Positions 22,306 to 34,400 of a stretch of 64,000 bases of DNA are shown piece after piece. Location: positions 1 to 64,000 of the forward strand of contig MU859137.1 of assembly GCA_033297205.1 (NCBI GenBank). The letters run 5' to 3'. Under the pieces are notes generated by a model. The model was not told the DNA's origin, ran no database searches, and saw only the letters and a list, made by a program, of their open reading frames with translations. The translations under genes and the position numbers were made by a program. Positions within the stretch are counted from its first letter, which is position 1; each line of letters begins with the position of its first letter. This stretch comes from Pseudoneurospora amorphoporcata (Eukaryota; Ascomycota; Sordariomycetes; Sordariales; Sordariaceae).

Positions 22306-23547
22306 ATGTCCCCATCAGCCATCTCCTCTGAGTACAACAACTACTCCAACGGGACTCTGGATCACGCTCTCCAGTCCTCCGAGGTTTCCAACTTCAATGG
22401 CTATGACCACGTAACATGGTGGGTTGGAAACGCCAAGCAGGCCGCTTCCTACTACAACACTGTTTTCGGCTTCAAGACCCTCGCATATCGCGGCCTTGAG
22501 ACTGGCAGCCGGTACTTTGCTTCATACGTCGTTGGCAATGCCGATGTCCGCTTTGTCTTCACCTCCCCTATCCGCTCCCAGAAGTTCCTCCCCGAGGAGG
22601 AGCCTATCTCGGATGCGGACCGCAAGCTCCTCCAGGAGTGCCACGAGCATTTGGAGAAGCACGGCGATGCCGTCAAGGACGTAGCCTTCGAGGTCGACAA
22701 TGTCGATGGTGTCTTCCACAAGGCCGTCGCCGCCGGCGCCGACGTTGTCCAGGAGCCTACTACCCTCACCGACAAGATGCACGGCAGCGTCCGCACCGCC
22801 GTCATCCGCACGTACGGCGACACCACCCACACCCTCATCTCGCGGGCCGACTACAACGGTCCCTTCCTGCCCGGCTTCCGCGCCACTGCCCCCTCGTCCG
22901 CCACGGTCCAGCTCCCCAACGTGCCCCTGGCCCGCATCGACCACTGCGTCGGCAACCAGGACTGGAACGAGATGGTCTCCGCCTGCGCCTTCTACGAACA
23001 GTGTCTCTCATTCCACCGCTTCTGGTCGGTCGACGACTCGCAGATCTGCACCGAGTTCTCTGCTCTGAACTCGATCGTCATGGCGTCCGAGAACAACCTG
23101 GTCAAGATGCCCATCAACGAGCCCGCGCCCGGCAAGAAGAAGTCGCAGATCGAGGAGTACGTCGTCTTCAACTCAGGCGCCGGCGTCCAGCATATTGCCC
23201 TGCTCACCCAAGACATCATCTCCACCGTCAGCGCCATGCGCGCCCGCGGCGTCGAGTTCATCAACGTCCCCCAAACCTACTACGACACCATCCGCCAGCG
23301 CCTCAAGACGGAGAAGCGCGGGTGGGAGCTCAAGGAGGATTTGGATACCATCCAGAAGCTCAACATCCTCATCGATTACGATGAGGGCGGTTACCTCCTG
23401 CAGCTGTTCACCAAGCCGTTGATGGATCGGCCGACTGTTTTCATTGAGATCATTCAGAGAAACAACTTTGAGGGCTTCGGTGCTGGAAACTTCAAGAGCC
23501 TATTCGAGGCGATTGAGAGAGAGCAGGCTGAGCGCGGCAACTTGTAA
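22306..23547 (+). CDS. HPD: 4-hydroxyphenylpyruvate dioxygenase
   Basis: This Fe(II) enzyme converts 4-hydroxyphenylpyruvate to homogentisate, the second step of tyrosine catabolism, feeding the homogentisate route and pyomelanin formation. It is a single exon of 413 residues, full length for the family. Two vicinal-oxygen-chelate domains are visible, the first from YDHVTWWVGNAKQAASYY (about residue 33). The iron ligands are in place: His213 in RIDHCVG, His296 in GVQHIAL and Glu381 in VFIEIIQR. The C-terminal GFGAGNFKSLFEAIE helix that gates the active site is present. The ATG at 22306 is the first in frame. No other tyrosine-pathway gene is next to it, so it is not in the clustered arrangement known from Aspergillus, but a TTC36-type gene is divergent from it. 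Confidence 0.97.
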   Translation: MSPSAISSEYNNYSNGTLDHALQSSEVSNFNGYDHVTWWVGNAKQAASYYNTVFGFKTLAYRGLETGSRYFASYVVGNADVRFVFTSPIRSQKFLPEEEPISDADRKLLQECHEHLEKHGDAVKDVAFEVDNVDGVFHKAVAAGADVVQEPTTLTDKMHGSVRTAVIRTYGDTTHTLISRADYNGPFLPGFRATAPSSATVQLPNVPLARIDHCVGNQDWNEMVSACAFYEQCLSFHRFWSVDDSQICTEFSALNSIVMASENNLVKMPINEPAPGKKKSQIEEYVVFNSGAGVQHIALLTQDIISTVSAMRARGVEFINVPQTYYDTIRQRLKTEKRGWELKEDLDTIQKLNILIDYDEGGYLLQLFTKPLMDRPTVFIEIIQRNNFEGFGAGNFKSLFEAIEREQAERGNL

Positions 23548-24734
23548 AGCAAGTCGGGGGAGTGAAAAGGATGAGGAGATTGTGACTTTTCTTTCATTGT
23601 ATGATACCTTTGGTCACAAAAGCTTGTGGGATTGGCCGGCAAGGAAGCTGGATGGGGTTTAGCATGGCATTTTGCAGGCGTACTTGTTTGTAGTTTTGAT
23701 AATGGTTTCCAATCATGAAGCGGAGCATTGAAGCAGTTATTTGACATAGTTATGCAAATCATATAATGATTTCGGACACACATCATTATTTGGACCATTC
23801 CACGATCTGATTATCTTAAAACGCATTTGACGAGCGTCACCACCGTGGTTCGTTATTATTTTTTGTGAAATTTGGGAGGGAGACTTCTGGTAACTTGTCT
23901 ATTAACTGCCCATGATGGTCACGTACCCAGTTACTCAACTCTTCACTTCTCTCCTCACTCTTCTATTTACTGCACTCTAGCCTCCTTGCGAGAGACTCGT
24001 TTAATCTCCGAATAACAACACGCTCATCAATCCAAGAAATCACCCAGGTGGTGCAGCCAAAAGAACATTTAAGGTCTTCTTGATATGTCACATGGTTACG
24101 CTGAGAATTTTTTATCAAACCGATAACAGCATATTCTTCCATTTCTTTATCATTCCAGATATATAACTCATCACCTGCCAGCCCTCTCTCTCTCTTCCCT
24201 TGACGAGGACTCCAGGCCGAAATCCCTCCGGATCCTATTTCCAGCATCTTACCTCCATCCAACCCTATTAGAGATGCTCGACACCACACGCGGCGTCTTT
24301 CTGTCGCTGTACCTGTCACTCCTTGAGCCCTTTTGACAGAATCTTCCTTTTGCACTGCCTTTGCTGAAGAGTATGAAGCAGCTAAAGCTTGTCTCCACTT
24401 GTTCGACTTGGTGCCTCTTGCAGAGCCTGTTGACTGTCGTAGATGGTCCACTCCTTGACCTTCTGTCAGCCATTTGTCGGAGCATCGTGACCGTGACGCC
24501 GTGCAGTTTCCCCTGTGCTGCTGCATGCACGATCATATTTCCGTCATATGATGGATACGTTGGTCGTACCGCCTGATACCGCTCTTTTCTGGTTCATCAA
24601 ATTGGTTTCTATCACGGCGTTCTATTATCGCTGCTCTTGGCCATGGCGTTCGGTTCAGTTGTACCCATAGAACTTGACACGTTCGAGTTGCAAAGCGCTG
24701 TCTGCTGCAGCCGCCATATTTCATCCTCAATACC
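23548..24734. other. Convergent intergenic region between HPD and SSL1
   Basis: The region contains the 3' flanks of both genes. On the minus strand two frames in the same phase, 24533-24742 and 23963-24526, are separated by a single TGA. They have no recognised domain and weak codon bias, so I leave them as an observation. Confidence 0.4.
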
Positions 24735-26205
24735 TTATGCATCCACCACCATAGGCGTAGGATCGCCGTCTGGTACCGCTAGTGGCGTGTCTCTTTCCGG
24801 CGCCCTCGTATCGCTCTGACACCCCGGGCAGTTATGAATAGTCTCGTGCGCGAAAACGTCACAGTCTATGCAGAAATGGTTCCCGCACACCTGGCACGCA
24901 TACCGCCCGCTTTCACTGACGCCCTTGAGTTCCGGTTTTGGATTCTTTGGATCGCTGTCCTGTTTCCCGCCTTTCCCTGCTCTCCCTCCCAAAACCGCCG
25001 GCGCCGCTGCCACCATGTCCCTCGGCCCCGTAGGGAAGGGTGATAGGCACGAGTAGCACGCTGTCGACCGACTCGCCTGTGACCACGGAACCTCCACAAA
25101 CACTTTAAGCGGGAACAAATGGTGGTACGACCTCGCCAAGTGCGTACTTTGAATGAGCGTCAGCTTGCAGATCGGACAGTCGATCGGCAGCCGGCACACT
25201 TTGATTCCGCAGCGCGGACAGGTATATCCTTCTCGTGTGGGCTTCGCGTGGCAGGCGCAGTAGCTGACGTGGTCTTTAGGAGCGAGCGTACGGCTAGGGA
25301 AGCCCATCATGAGCAGGCTGGCGGTGTTTTGCTCGAGGGTGCGGGTGACGGGCGGAGTGGTGGCCGCGAAGAAGAGCTCCTTCAGGTGCACCTCGTCTAT
25401 GGCGACGCTGTAGTTGCCGTCGTGGTTGTTTGTTCGCTTGCAGAGCTCGGTGCAGATGGCGACTTGGCCGGCGAGACCGACGACGGAGACGCGGATTCGG
25501 TCGGCTACGAGGTCGTTGATAGTGTCGTGGATGTCGCCCGGGTCGATCGAGACGAGGGCACCGTATATTATCAGTACTTCGCGCGTGGCATGTGATGGGG
25601 TTTGACTGTAAGGAGGACCACAAGCGATTAGCGGATGTCCTCTGTGCATGGAGCTCTTGAGACCAATAAACTGACTATAGAGCACCTCTGCACATTTGCA
25701 GTGCATTTTGTAAACTTGAATTTCCTTGGGGGTCTTGTTGCTCGCTCCATTGCATCAACTTCTCGATGTGTTCGGCCGGGTTCCCGCTCAGGTCGCTAAT
25801 GCGCACGGCAATTCCATCGCGCATCCCCACGATGCCCAACTGACTGATCGGATTCTGTTCGAAGTATTCGCGTACAAAGCCAATGGCGTTGTTGAGGACG
25901 ACCCGATAGCGGTTTGGTAGCAAATCTTTGTCGGCCATGGCAAAACTCATGTCGAGCACCAGCATCAAATGGCGGATAATGCCACGCTGAAGCGGCGTCG
26001 TGTCGCGCAGAAGGCGACGTCGCTTCTCGGCTTCCCGGATCTCCGCGATGGAGAGACCGCTGTCTGCTGTTTCTAGGACGGTATCCCAGGAGCGCTTTAC
26101 ATCTTCCCAGGACGCCTTGGTTTGCTTGCTGCGCCCGTCCGCTGTTCTCTTTCCGTTCCTCTTTAGCTCATCGTCGGAGGCGTACTCGCCGTCCGAGTCA
26201 GCCAT
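24735..26205 (-). CDS. SSL1: TFIIH core subunit Ssl1 / p44 (GTF2H2)
   Basis: Ssl1 is a core subunit of TFIIH. It binds and stimulates the XPD helicase in nucleotide excision repair and RNA polymerase II initiation. Two exons are inferred on the minus strand, 25676-26205 and 24735-25605, joined by a 70-nt GT-AG intron that splits a Tyr codon and restores the family sequence CRGALYQTPSHATREVLI. The product is 466 residues. Visible in order are an acidic N terminus, a von Willebrand A domain beginning near HLMLVLDMSFAM (about residues 78-89), a C4 zinc-binding region (about residues 293-323, CPRCG and CPIC), and a C-terminal RING-like C4C4 region (about 414-440, CQVCGNHFC and NCPGCQ). A longer spacer between the zinc modules carries a low-complexity Gly/Lys/Pro stretch. 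Very confident identification. Confidence 0.96.
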
Positions 26206-27884
26206 GTTTGCGTATGTTTGTCGAGATCCTTGGTCAGGTGGTTGTTGGGCTTCTTAGTGGCAGAAGATCAAGGCTCGATGCGAACGAGTAAACGGTTCGA
26301 GAGTTCGACGATCGGGAGTCGTGATGGTGTGGATAGCGCTCTCGGAAATGGGTTGCTAGAGGCGAAATGGAAGTTTCCGCGCTGAAGCGATTCCAGAAAG
26401 AACTGCAGAAAAGGAAATGCGTGACGTGGTGAATGGTGGAAGCCGGCAATGTTTACTGGACTGCAAGGCTGTTCCCAAATGCACGAAACTCGTAGGCAGC
26501 CTCGCAGGAAGAAGTGGGGGATCGTGAATCCTCGAGGTCGCGACGGGAGGTTCTGACCAATGAGATTGGCGAATTGCATATAGGGTCGAAAGGTACGTAC
26601 TGGATACCGACGTCTCGCCTTATAATTACAGCTTCGATGATCGACGGCGCGCCTCAATTTCAGCACAACTTGAAAAGCGAAGGCCAACTCTAACTTGGGA
26701 GCATACGAAGCACGACAATCAAAGGGCATACCTATAAGCGATATTACGCGAAGTTTCAACCACCCGCGCATACGACTCAAATGTCTGAGGCGATGTCGAG
26801 TGCTCCCTTTAATATCTTCACATGCTGCTGCCCGTGACTTGACCGTCCTGGTGAACTGATCGAGAATCTCATAGAGAAGGCGTACAAGTCTCAGGTTCTA
26901 CATTTCGGTTGTCGTCGATACTGCACGGGATACTGTCGCGTTCAAGTCACTTGCCGAAATGCGAATTCCCACGTGGGAAACAAACAGCAAGGGAGCCCAA
27001 TTGTCCGTTCCGGTCCGGATTCCGGGCACGGGCTCTCCCGACGAATTCCAGAGTCCAGACGACGGAACGGGATCCACGGCGGTTTGTGGGTCATATCGTC
27101 TTGGACCCGCCGTCCATTCTGCATGGCTCAACAAACAGTGAGACAGACTACGTATGGCATGAGTCGTATATTCATCATGTTGTGATACAGGTGACCGGCC
27201 TTGCCTTGAGCGAACCACCCGTCGCATTCCCAGCGTACTCGAGACTGAAGAGACAAGGTCGAAAGCGATCTAGCGTCGTCGGGCACAAGGCCGGCTCCGA
27301 CGAGAATCACGATCCCAGTTGTGGTATCGATTATCGACTTGTGCATATTAAAATGGAGGCGGTTGTTGGCTTGCTGCACCGAGGAATCCTCCGTGAAGCA
27401 AGGCCGTAAAGTCCGACCCTAAGGTCGTCCGCGGGCTTGGCGTGACATGTCTCAGAGCAACTTCATGTTGTTGTAGGGGTCGACCCGTCAGAAAGCGCTA
27501 GTGTCAGACCCTATGTTGTTGTATCATGAAATGCGACGAAAGGTTGCGCCATGATGTGCCGTTCAGGTTGGTACCGGCCTACGGCCCCGTGCCGGCCCGT
27601 TCCAGTTTGCGGTCAAACGTGGCTCGCCCGCGACGACGCGCTGGCCAATGGCCAATTAGAGACGCCGGCACTAACTGAGGTACGTACCTTCGGCCGAGCT
27701 TTTGAAGATCTCTGCTCAGTGGTCAACGGCTATTTTGCCAAGACTTACCTCTAACGCCTCTGACGTAATGCTGAGCCGCTACATGGGCAATTTAACCGAC
27801 AGCCCTCACAACTTTACGATTGCACTCGATGGTTATATTCCACACAAATGCCAGATTTGTGACTCTCCTCTTGTGCCGAATGAA

Positions 27885-27915
<31 letters not shown>

Positions 27916-29511
27916 TTTTTAAATATTTTTTGTTTTAGTTATTTTATATTTTTCCAACTCCTGGCATCGTATTGGTAAGCGGCAGTACTTACGTTCTACG
28001 CTATCTACTCCCAGGCAATGATAAGTAAAACCTGTACCTGGAGCTTGGTACTGTAAGAATCGGAGCATGGTTGAATGGGGGTTGTCCATGCCCGGTGTTG
28101 AAAATCCGGTCCCATGCCATCGTCCTAGGACGCGAGTCAAGCGGTGCGGTCAACCAGAAAAAAGGCCAACGGCGCTATCTCTGACTCTGTATTGTTCAAC
28201 TGGAGCAGGAGCTCGGTCTCTACCGACTCTCCCAAGCCACAGACCCGGTCAGTCCATCGTGCAAACATGCAATGGAAGTTCCCGTCGGTTGATTTCACAA
28301 ACGTTGTCAAATCGGGGACTATGTTTTGTCTGGCTTCTCCCGCGCGTTCCAAGCCCAACTTGTTCTCTCACCGCTGGCGAATACGAAGATGGGTCATGGA
28401 ATGATGGACGCTGCACCTCAAAAAGAGATTTTCATTGATGTCAATCAACTAAAGCGATTCAAGGCACGCAAAACGTGCCCCTTTTTTTTCGTTGTGTGAA
28501 ATGTGTCACGGCGACAGGATTCTTCGGAATTCTGGTTTCTACATTGCATTCGTCCACTTTCCAAAGGCAGCAAGCAGCAAGCAGGCCGGGCCGCGCAGCA
28601 TGAATTGCATGACAGGAGGAAAAAATGTTGCACTCGTCTGATGCCTGTGCACACCCAACGACTCCAACATAAGGTAGCCTTTTCAAGTCGTTCGAGACGG
28701 GAGCCCCGAGCCAGGCTCTCGGGTGCCTCCACCAAGACAGAGATGCAAGGCTCGAGAGTCGATCGAAGGCAAAGAATCGATGGTGTTGCAAAACCACCAA
28801 GGACAATCCAATGAACTCATACGGTACTAACTTAATGTGTGCAATGATCCTTGCGTCGTTATCTCCTTTTGGTGTTTGCTCGGGCTCGAAAAGGGAATAG
28901 CATGGCGGCCTTGACATGCGGCGTCAATAGAAGATGGGGCTTGAGCTGAAATGGAGACGGCTTTCTGCTGCTAGTGACAGCTTGTCATCCGATTACCCGT
29001 GCCTTCTTGATTGTTTCCGATGCGGGAAACTCCGGTCGAAGATGCTTTGGATAATGCACTAACAATACTGAGGTGTGCCAAGCCGGACATAGTTCTATAC
29101 GGCACATTGGATGTGTTAGGCTAAGGTACTAAGTCTGATGATCTATTTAAACTAGTGTATTTGCTTTTTCCGACTGTCCAGGATCATCACCGGGTTAAAG
29201 AAATGTCGTCGGGGTTTGTGTCGAAGATTTGCTAGATTTGCATTTGCTCATGCACAGCGCAGCGACAATAACGGGAAGGACGGGAATCAACACTCCTGCT
29301 GTCAGCCAAGACAATGCGGTCGCTCTTGGTTGCCGGTTGTCCTCGGCATGCCGCTGTTCGCTCTTCGATCGCATCTTGGGCTGTATCGTAGTGTTTCGGG
29401 GTTTGTCCATACATCCGCGACTCGGCGCTCATCGCGGGACAACGTGACATGGAGAAGATGGATTGGAAGACGCGGAAGACGATTCTTTGCCATTAGGAAG
29501 CATTGCCACTA
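26206..29511. other. Intergenic stretch, no supported gene
   Basis: Upstream flank of SSL1 and beyond. Several open frames of 100-170 codons exist on both strands, but they lack ATG starts in good context, domains or codon bias. A poly-T tract lies at 27885-27920. Repeated TGTTGTTGTA motifs flank a GGGGTCGACCC palindrome near 27,464-27,520. I see no RNA gene. Confidence 0.5.
27885..27920 (+). repeat. poly-T tract with one C
   Basis: Thirty-five T residues interrupted once. On the minus strand it is a poly-A run that could mark a retroposed insert, but no element body is recognisable. Confidence 0.9.
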
Positions 29512-29835
29512 CAGTAATGATCCCTGCAGTTGCTAACCCCCCTTTTGCTAAAGATTTGGGCTGCCCGCATTCCCTCTAGTGGTCAAGACTGCTAACTGCA
29601 ATTTGCAAACGCTCAAGGCCGGATTTGCAAAGGCAGGGGTCCAATTTTAGTGAGCGTGGTACTTATACCCGTCTACTGGAGGTTAAAAGACCCACTATTT
29701 TAGGACTATCGCCTGTCGATCAGTAGTCAGAGGGCCCTTTCTGGTCTGTGCACTGGGACTTCCTTTTGCAAAACCTCCTCTTTTGCAAAAAAATTAAGCT
29801 ACTGGAATTATTTGCAAAAGCAGGGATCATTACTA
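29512..29835. mobile_element. Small pogo/Fot1-like MITE
   Basis: The segment starts CAGTAATGATCCCTGC and its right end is the inverse with one C-to-T change (TAGTAATGATCCCTGC read on the minus strand). It is flanked by TA on both sides (29510-29511 and 29836-29837), the target duplication of the Tc1/mariner superfamily. Subterminal TTTTGCAAA and TTTTGCTAAA motifs recur inside. At 324 bp without a coding frame it is a non-autonomous element. The single terminal transition fits RIP or simple decay. The superfamily assignment rests on the TA duplication and the short terminal repeat only. Confidence 0.6.
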
Positions 29836-29837
29836 TA

Positions 29838-31411
29838 TATAAAAAATTACAATACTTTTGGAGGAAGAAGTCATTACCAGCAGCGGAATTCACTCTAAGC
29901 TACCCACTTTCTAGTTTCTACCTACTCGTCAGTTATCAGCTGTCTCATTGTTAGTGTAAAATAAACACAAGCTGCAGCAATAGTGTTCCTTGGAACAAAC
30001 TGCCATTTCCTCCTCTTGATCTTCATTTCGATCAGTTTAGCTCGACCTTGTATGTACTACGCTGGAAGTGTATGTCAAAATCTTACCAACTAGTGATTTC
30101 TAGCAACCCAATAGATTTTGGTCTTTTAGTTTTTGAACGTTTTTCTCTATGCCCGCCTTTTTATTATGAAATCCTGAGTATCTTATAGTTATACACAAGT
30201 AATGTACTCATGAATGTACATACTGCCCATCAACATCGGGCGCTTGGACCAGCCAGAAAGAGGCAAGCCGGGCAATCCACGACAATTGGTCTGGCAGATA
30301 GGCGTCAAACATGCTGTGCTGACCTAAGCCCAAAGGGGACATGCCCCTTGCCGTAGCTCCGTGCCCGCGCGCTCGCAGCCTCTCTTCGCCGCCCTAGGTA
30401 CGGGCCATCACGTCATAGTCCCCTTTGGCGAACTGGGGCCCTGCCAACTTTCGCTCCATCGGTGCCATCTGCGGCCCATCCACGCTCCATGCCAGGTTCC
30501 ATCCACCAGTGCCCGTTGCAGGTCACGCAAGTTAGCAAGGTCCATCCAGTGTCATCGGTGCCATCGCTGCCCATCCACCGCCAGAGCAGAGCAAGGGCAG
30601 GACGACGGGGCTTGAAAAAGGCAAGGACTGTCAAGTGGTGAGCAGCTGCACCTGACTGGCAGATTGATTTCAGGTTGTAACTTCAGTTGTTAGTGTCGAC
30701 GAACCAAGCCCGCGCACTGCCGCCCTGCGCCCGACCTTGCCCTGGCCTGCTCTAGTGCACCGTCCGCCTGGAGCCAAGTTCAAGTCTCTGCTTCTCGACA
30801 TTCCTTCCAACTTGGCCGTCCAGCTGCTGCACCGGCCTAACATCCCGTTCCCGTATCGATTCATCCGCCGCCGAACATCCACAATCTTCCTCCCGTACCG
30901 TACACCTGCCTCCAAACCGAACTTGAACTTGACCTTTCCAAACCTCGCCAGGGATCCACGCAGACAGACCGTCCTACTACCGAACACGCACCCGCAACGC
31001 ACCCGCAACACACCAGCAGCACCGCAGACAGACAGACACTCGCAGTCAACAACAACAACATCCAGATCGTCTACAACTTGTATACACCTAAAGACAACTC
31101 AAAGTCTGCACTAGTTTATTCTTTCACAGCCCAGCGTGATCTCGATCCAGGCCCTGTCTACCGAAACCCTGTCCAGAACGCCTTGTCCTGCTACGGTCTA
31201 CGAGTGCTTTTTTGCCTGTCCAGACTCCAGCCACCACTCATCAGCAACCCGCTACGCCAAAACCCTCGACGAACCTTGCACAAAGCTCGCCCCTATTGAC
31301 CCCAACAACATAGCGCACGCGCCATAATCCCATCCGTGTTGCCGAGCACCACGACTGACAATCAATAATTCAAAACACTTGTTTAAGCTGGATTTGGGAG
31401 ACATACTGCAC
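29838..31411. other. Upstream region of the histidine kinase
   Basis: The first part is AT-rich. From 30,360 it becomes GC-rich, with a short direct repeat around CATCGGTGCCATC (near 30,458 and 30,554) and CCATCCAC motifs. The final 600 bp is C/A-rich (CAACAACAACA, CACACC), as expected for a long fungal 5' leader of a regulatory gene. Short frames only. Confidence 0.45.
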
Positions 31412-31456
31412 ATGAGGAATGCGATTTTTCAGCCTTCATCGCCGAAGCCACAGTAA
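31412..31456 (+). promoter_or_regulatory. Overlapping upstream ORF at the kinase start
   Basis: An ATG seven bases before the kinase ATG opens a 14-codon frame that ends at TAA 31454-31456, inside the kinase coding region. If the mRNA includes it, scanning ribosomes would meet it first and kinase translation would need leaky scanning. Both ATG contexts have a purine at -3 (GCACATG has C at -2; GAGGAATG has G at -3), so strengths are not obviously different. Confidence 0.4.
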
Positions 31457-34400
31457 AGAGAAAGAGAAAAGAAAGAGCATTTCCTTGCCTCTGCTTCGCC
31501 CTCGCTCCACCGAAAGACCAGGAACAACCGAATCCACGCCCACATCCACTACCACTACGACTCCCGCTTTCACTCCCGCTCCCACAATAACAGCTACTAC
31601 CGCGGCCACGACGCCCACGGCTACGACCACGACGCCAGCCACGCCCCCGCGCACGACGACTCCTCCCAGAATTGCCATCGAATCGCCAGACAGTCACTGT
31701 TCCGACCAGTGCACTACTCCGCGAACCCAAATCGGTCCTACCGATGATTATGCCCTGAGTCCTCCAGAGGCTTCTGCGCCAACTGAACAGCTTGATCAGC
31801 AGCACCAAATGACTGGTGGCGTCGACGGGAGAGGAGGGCTTGGGTCGCTTCAACTTCCGACGCCGCAACCACGAGCCCCCGATCAGCACGCCCCTGCACC
31901 CTTCCTGGATGATATCCGATCTAGGGACTCGGCGCGCAAGCCCTCCAGGCTTTCTTCCGAGGTCAGCTTCAACGATAGCCCCAACAGCGAGCCGTCAACC
32001 GAGGAAAGGCAGTTGCAGGCAGAGAATGGAAAGAGGACGGTGGGGGATTCGCAGCAGAGCAAGATGGATCCGTCCGAGGCACAACGGCAGCTAAGTCAAT
32101 ACCGTTTACACTTGGCCCGCGAGATGGAAAAGAGAGAGATTGTTGCGGCAACGGAGAACCGGCTGCCCATCCCGGGCCCGGCACGCGTGTCCCCTATTCA
32201 GGAGGAGGCCAGCAGTCCTTCGCCACAGCTCCCCCAGAGCGGCAGCGAGCCAACGACGGCATCGACCGAGTCCGGGAACACCATCCGCGGCGGCGTCACC
32301 CCCGGCTTGACGGCCAGAACTCCTTCGTATCCCTTCCCGCGCATGGTATCCTCGCCCGGCTTTCCGCACATTGGCCCGCCATTACACCGCCCGTTTACCA
32401 CGCTCTCACCAACTACGTTTCCGAATACGCATCAGTCTACGGGGGCTCAGATCTCGTTTGCCGGCATCCAGGGTCTTGACCATTCTGTATCCAATCCCTC
32501 TACTCCTGCCTCAGCAATGACCTTTCTGCCCCAAGGGTGCTCCGGTACCGAGCTTGGTGAATTTGCAACGCCCAATCTATACGATTTGACGCTCATGCTT
32601 TCGGCCGAGCCGGGCTTGGATGCATGGTGGCACACAGTCGTCCAGATTATGACTGAAGTGTACAGGGCTGAAAGGGTAACCCTTGCTGTGCCTGCCGATT
32701 CGACGGATATCGAGAATGTGCCATGGGGGCAAAAGGCAACCTACAACGCCCACCAGGAGGATGGCCTTAGCCTAGGCTATCTGGCTAGAGGCTCAAGCTT
32801 TGTCCACAGCAGTACCGACGATATCACCGACCTCTACCAGAACAACGATGAGTCGCCCAAGCCCAAGGGCTTAGCACGTCCCGGGCTGCCGAGTCGACAC
32901 TCGTTCTCTTCGTTTGAAGACAATAAGGATAAGAACGTGTCGGTTGAACGGGCGCCTGCCACACCGCTTCGGCCACCAATGGCCTCGCGAAGCAAGACTA
33001 CTCACCCAGGTGTTGGACGCGATCGAGATGCCAGTGAGGAGGATGATGACGTTGCCGTGAGCTTGAACCGCGAAGCTTTGGCGGAGCATGACGCCCTTGA
33101 GAGCCAGCAGCCCATTCCTAGCTGGGAAGCACCAATAACCAACAAGAGAGAAGGGCACGGGAAGCTCTTGAATGTCCTCCAGGCACTGGACTACGAGGCC
33201 GATCCTTTACTCGACCATAACGGGGTATTGCGGGTTTTGGAGCGCGGTCGTGTTGTTGCTCTTACTAGGACGTATCCGTATCTCGCACAAACATCGTCAG
33301 CCGACAGCAAAGCCGCTGACCCCAAAGTAGCGGCGCGCAGCCAGTCGCCAGAAGGACCACGGAGAAAGATCAAGAAAATTCGGACGCGATCCGAGTCAAC
33401 TACCAAACTTTCTGCGCTTCTGGGCAGTGCGACTTTGTCATCCACCGCAGGTAGGACCTCCAGTGGGCAGGGAATGGAGAAAAAGGCTACTGGGATCGCC
33501 TCTCGCTTAGATGACGAACACCCAAGGCCCCCGACACCCAAATATGAGGAGTACGAGCAGGCACCGCCATCTCCGTGGTCTCAATCACCAGCCCCTTCCC
33601 CCGCTGTGAGAGCTGACCCCAGCGAGAATCCTTTCTTCACGGATGCCATGGTCGACGAGGAGTCATTCAATCCAGGTTCTGCTCCTCCAGACTACTCAAC
33701 TCTGCAACCACCCGAGGCTATTGGGGTTGACAACTCGTGGACCGTACTGCATATCCCTCTAACCCATGTCCTACTGTCGAAACCTCAGCAGCCGGGCTTC
33801 AAACTGGATTCAGCGTTCTTGGAGCAAAAGATGTCACAACGCGGCAAGTCTGGACACACACCGACAATCCCTACGCCCTACCAAGAACCTGCCGCCAAGG
33901 AAAAGCACGCCCCGATTGCGATCTTGTCTATACTCAGCCCTATCATTCCATATCCCTCGAATCTTCGTCACTCGTTGGAGCACTTGGCACCACATCTGGC
34001 CACATCCTTCTCTCTGTGTCGGCATTACACTAACCTGGAAACGGAGCTGAATGGTCTACAGAAGCGAAGGCCGCAGACGGTCGGCTTTGGTGCGTTGGGT
34101 CCTGACGGGCGTCCGCTGGCTGATCCCACCGCTCTTACCATGGGATACCTCCCGACCGACGACAACGTCTCCCAGCAGTCGCACGCTGGCAGCATAACCA
34201 GTCCTAGCGAATATTCTGGTCCATCTCGCAGTACCATACATTCTCCGAATGGGACGCCTACCTGGGATCCTTCGGCATTGAGTCACTTGATGGACAAACG
34301 GTCTTCCTCTGCTAGCCCAGCTCCTGTCGCTGCCGGTGACAGTTACTTTACCACTAAGCCAAAGGCTGGAGTTACCGTTGTAGGACAACGGGCAAAGGCA

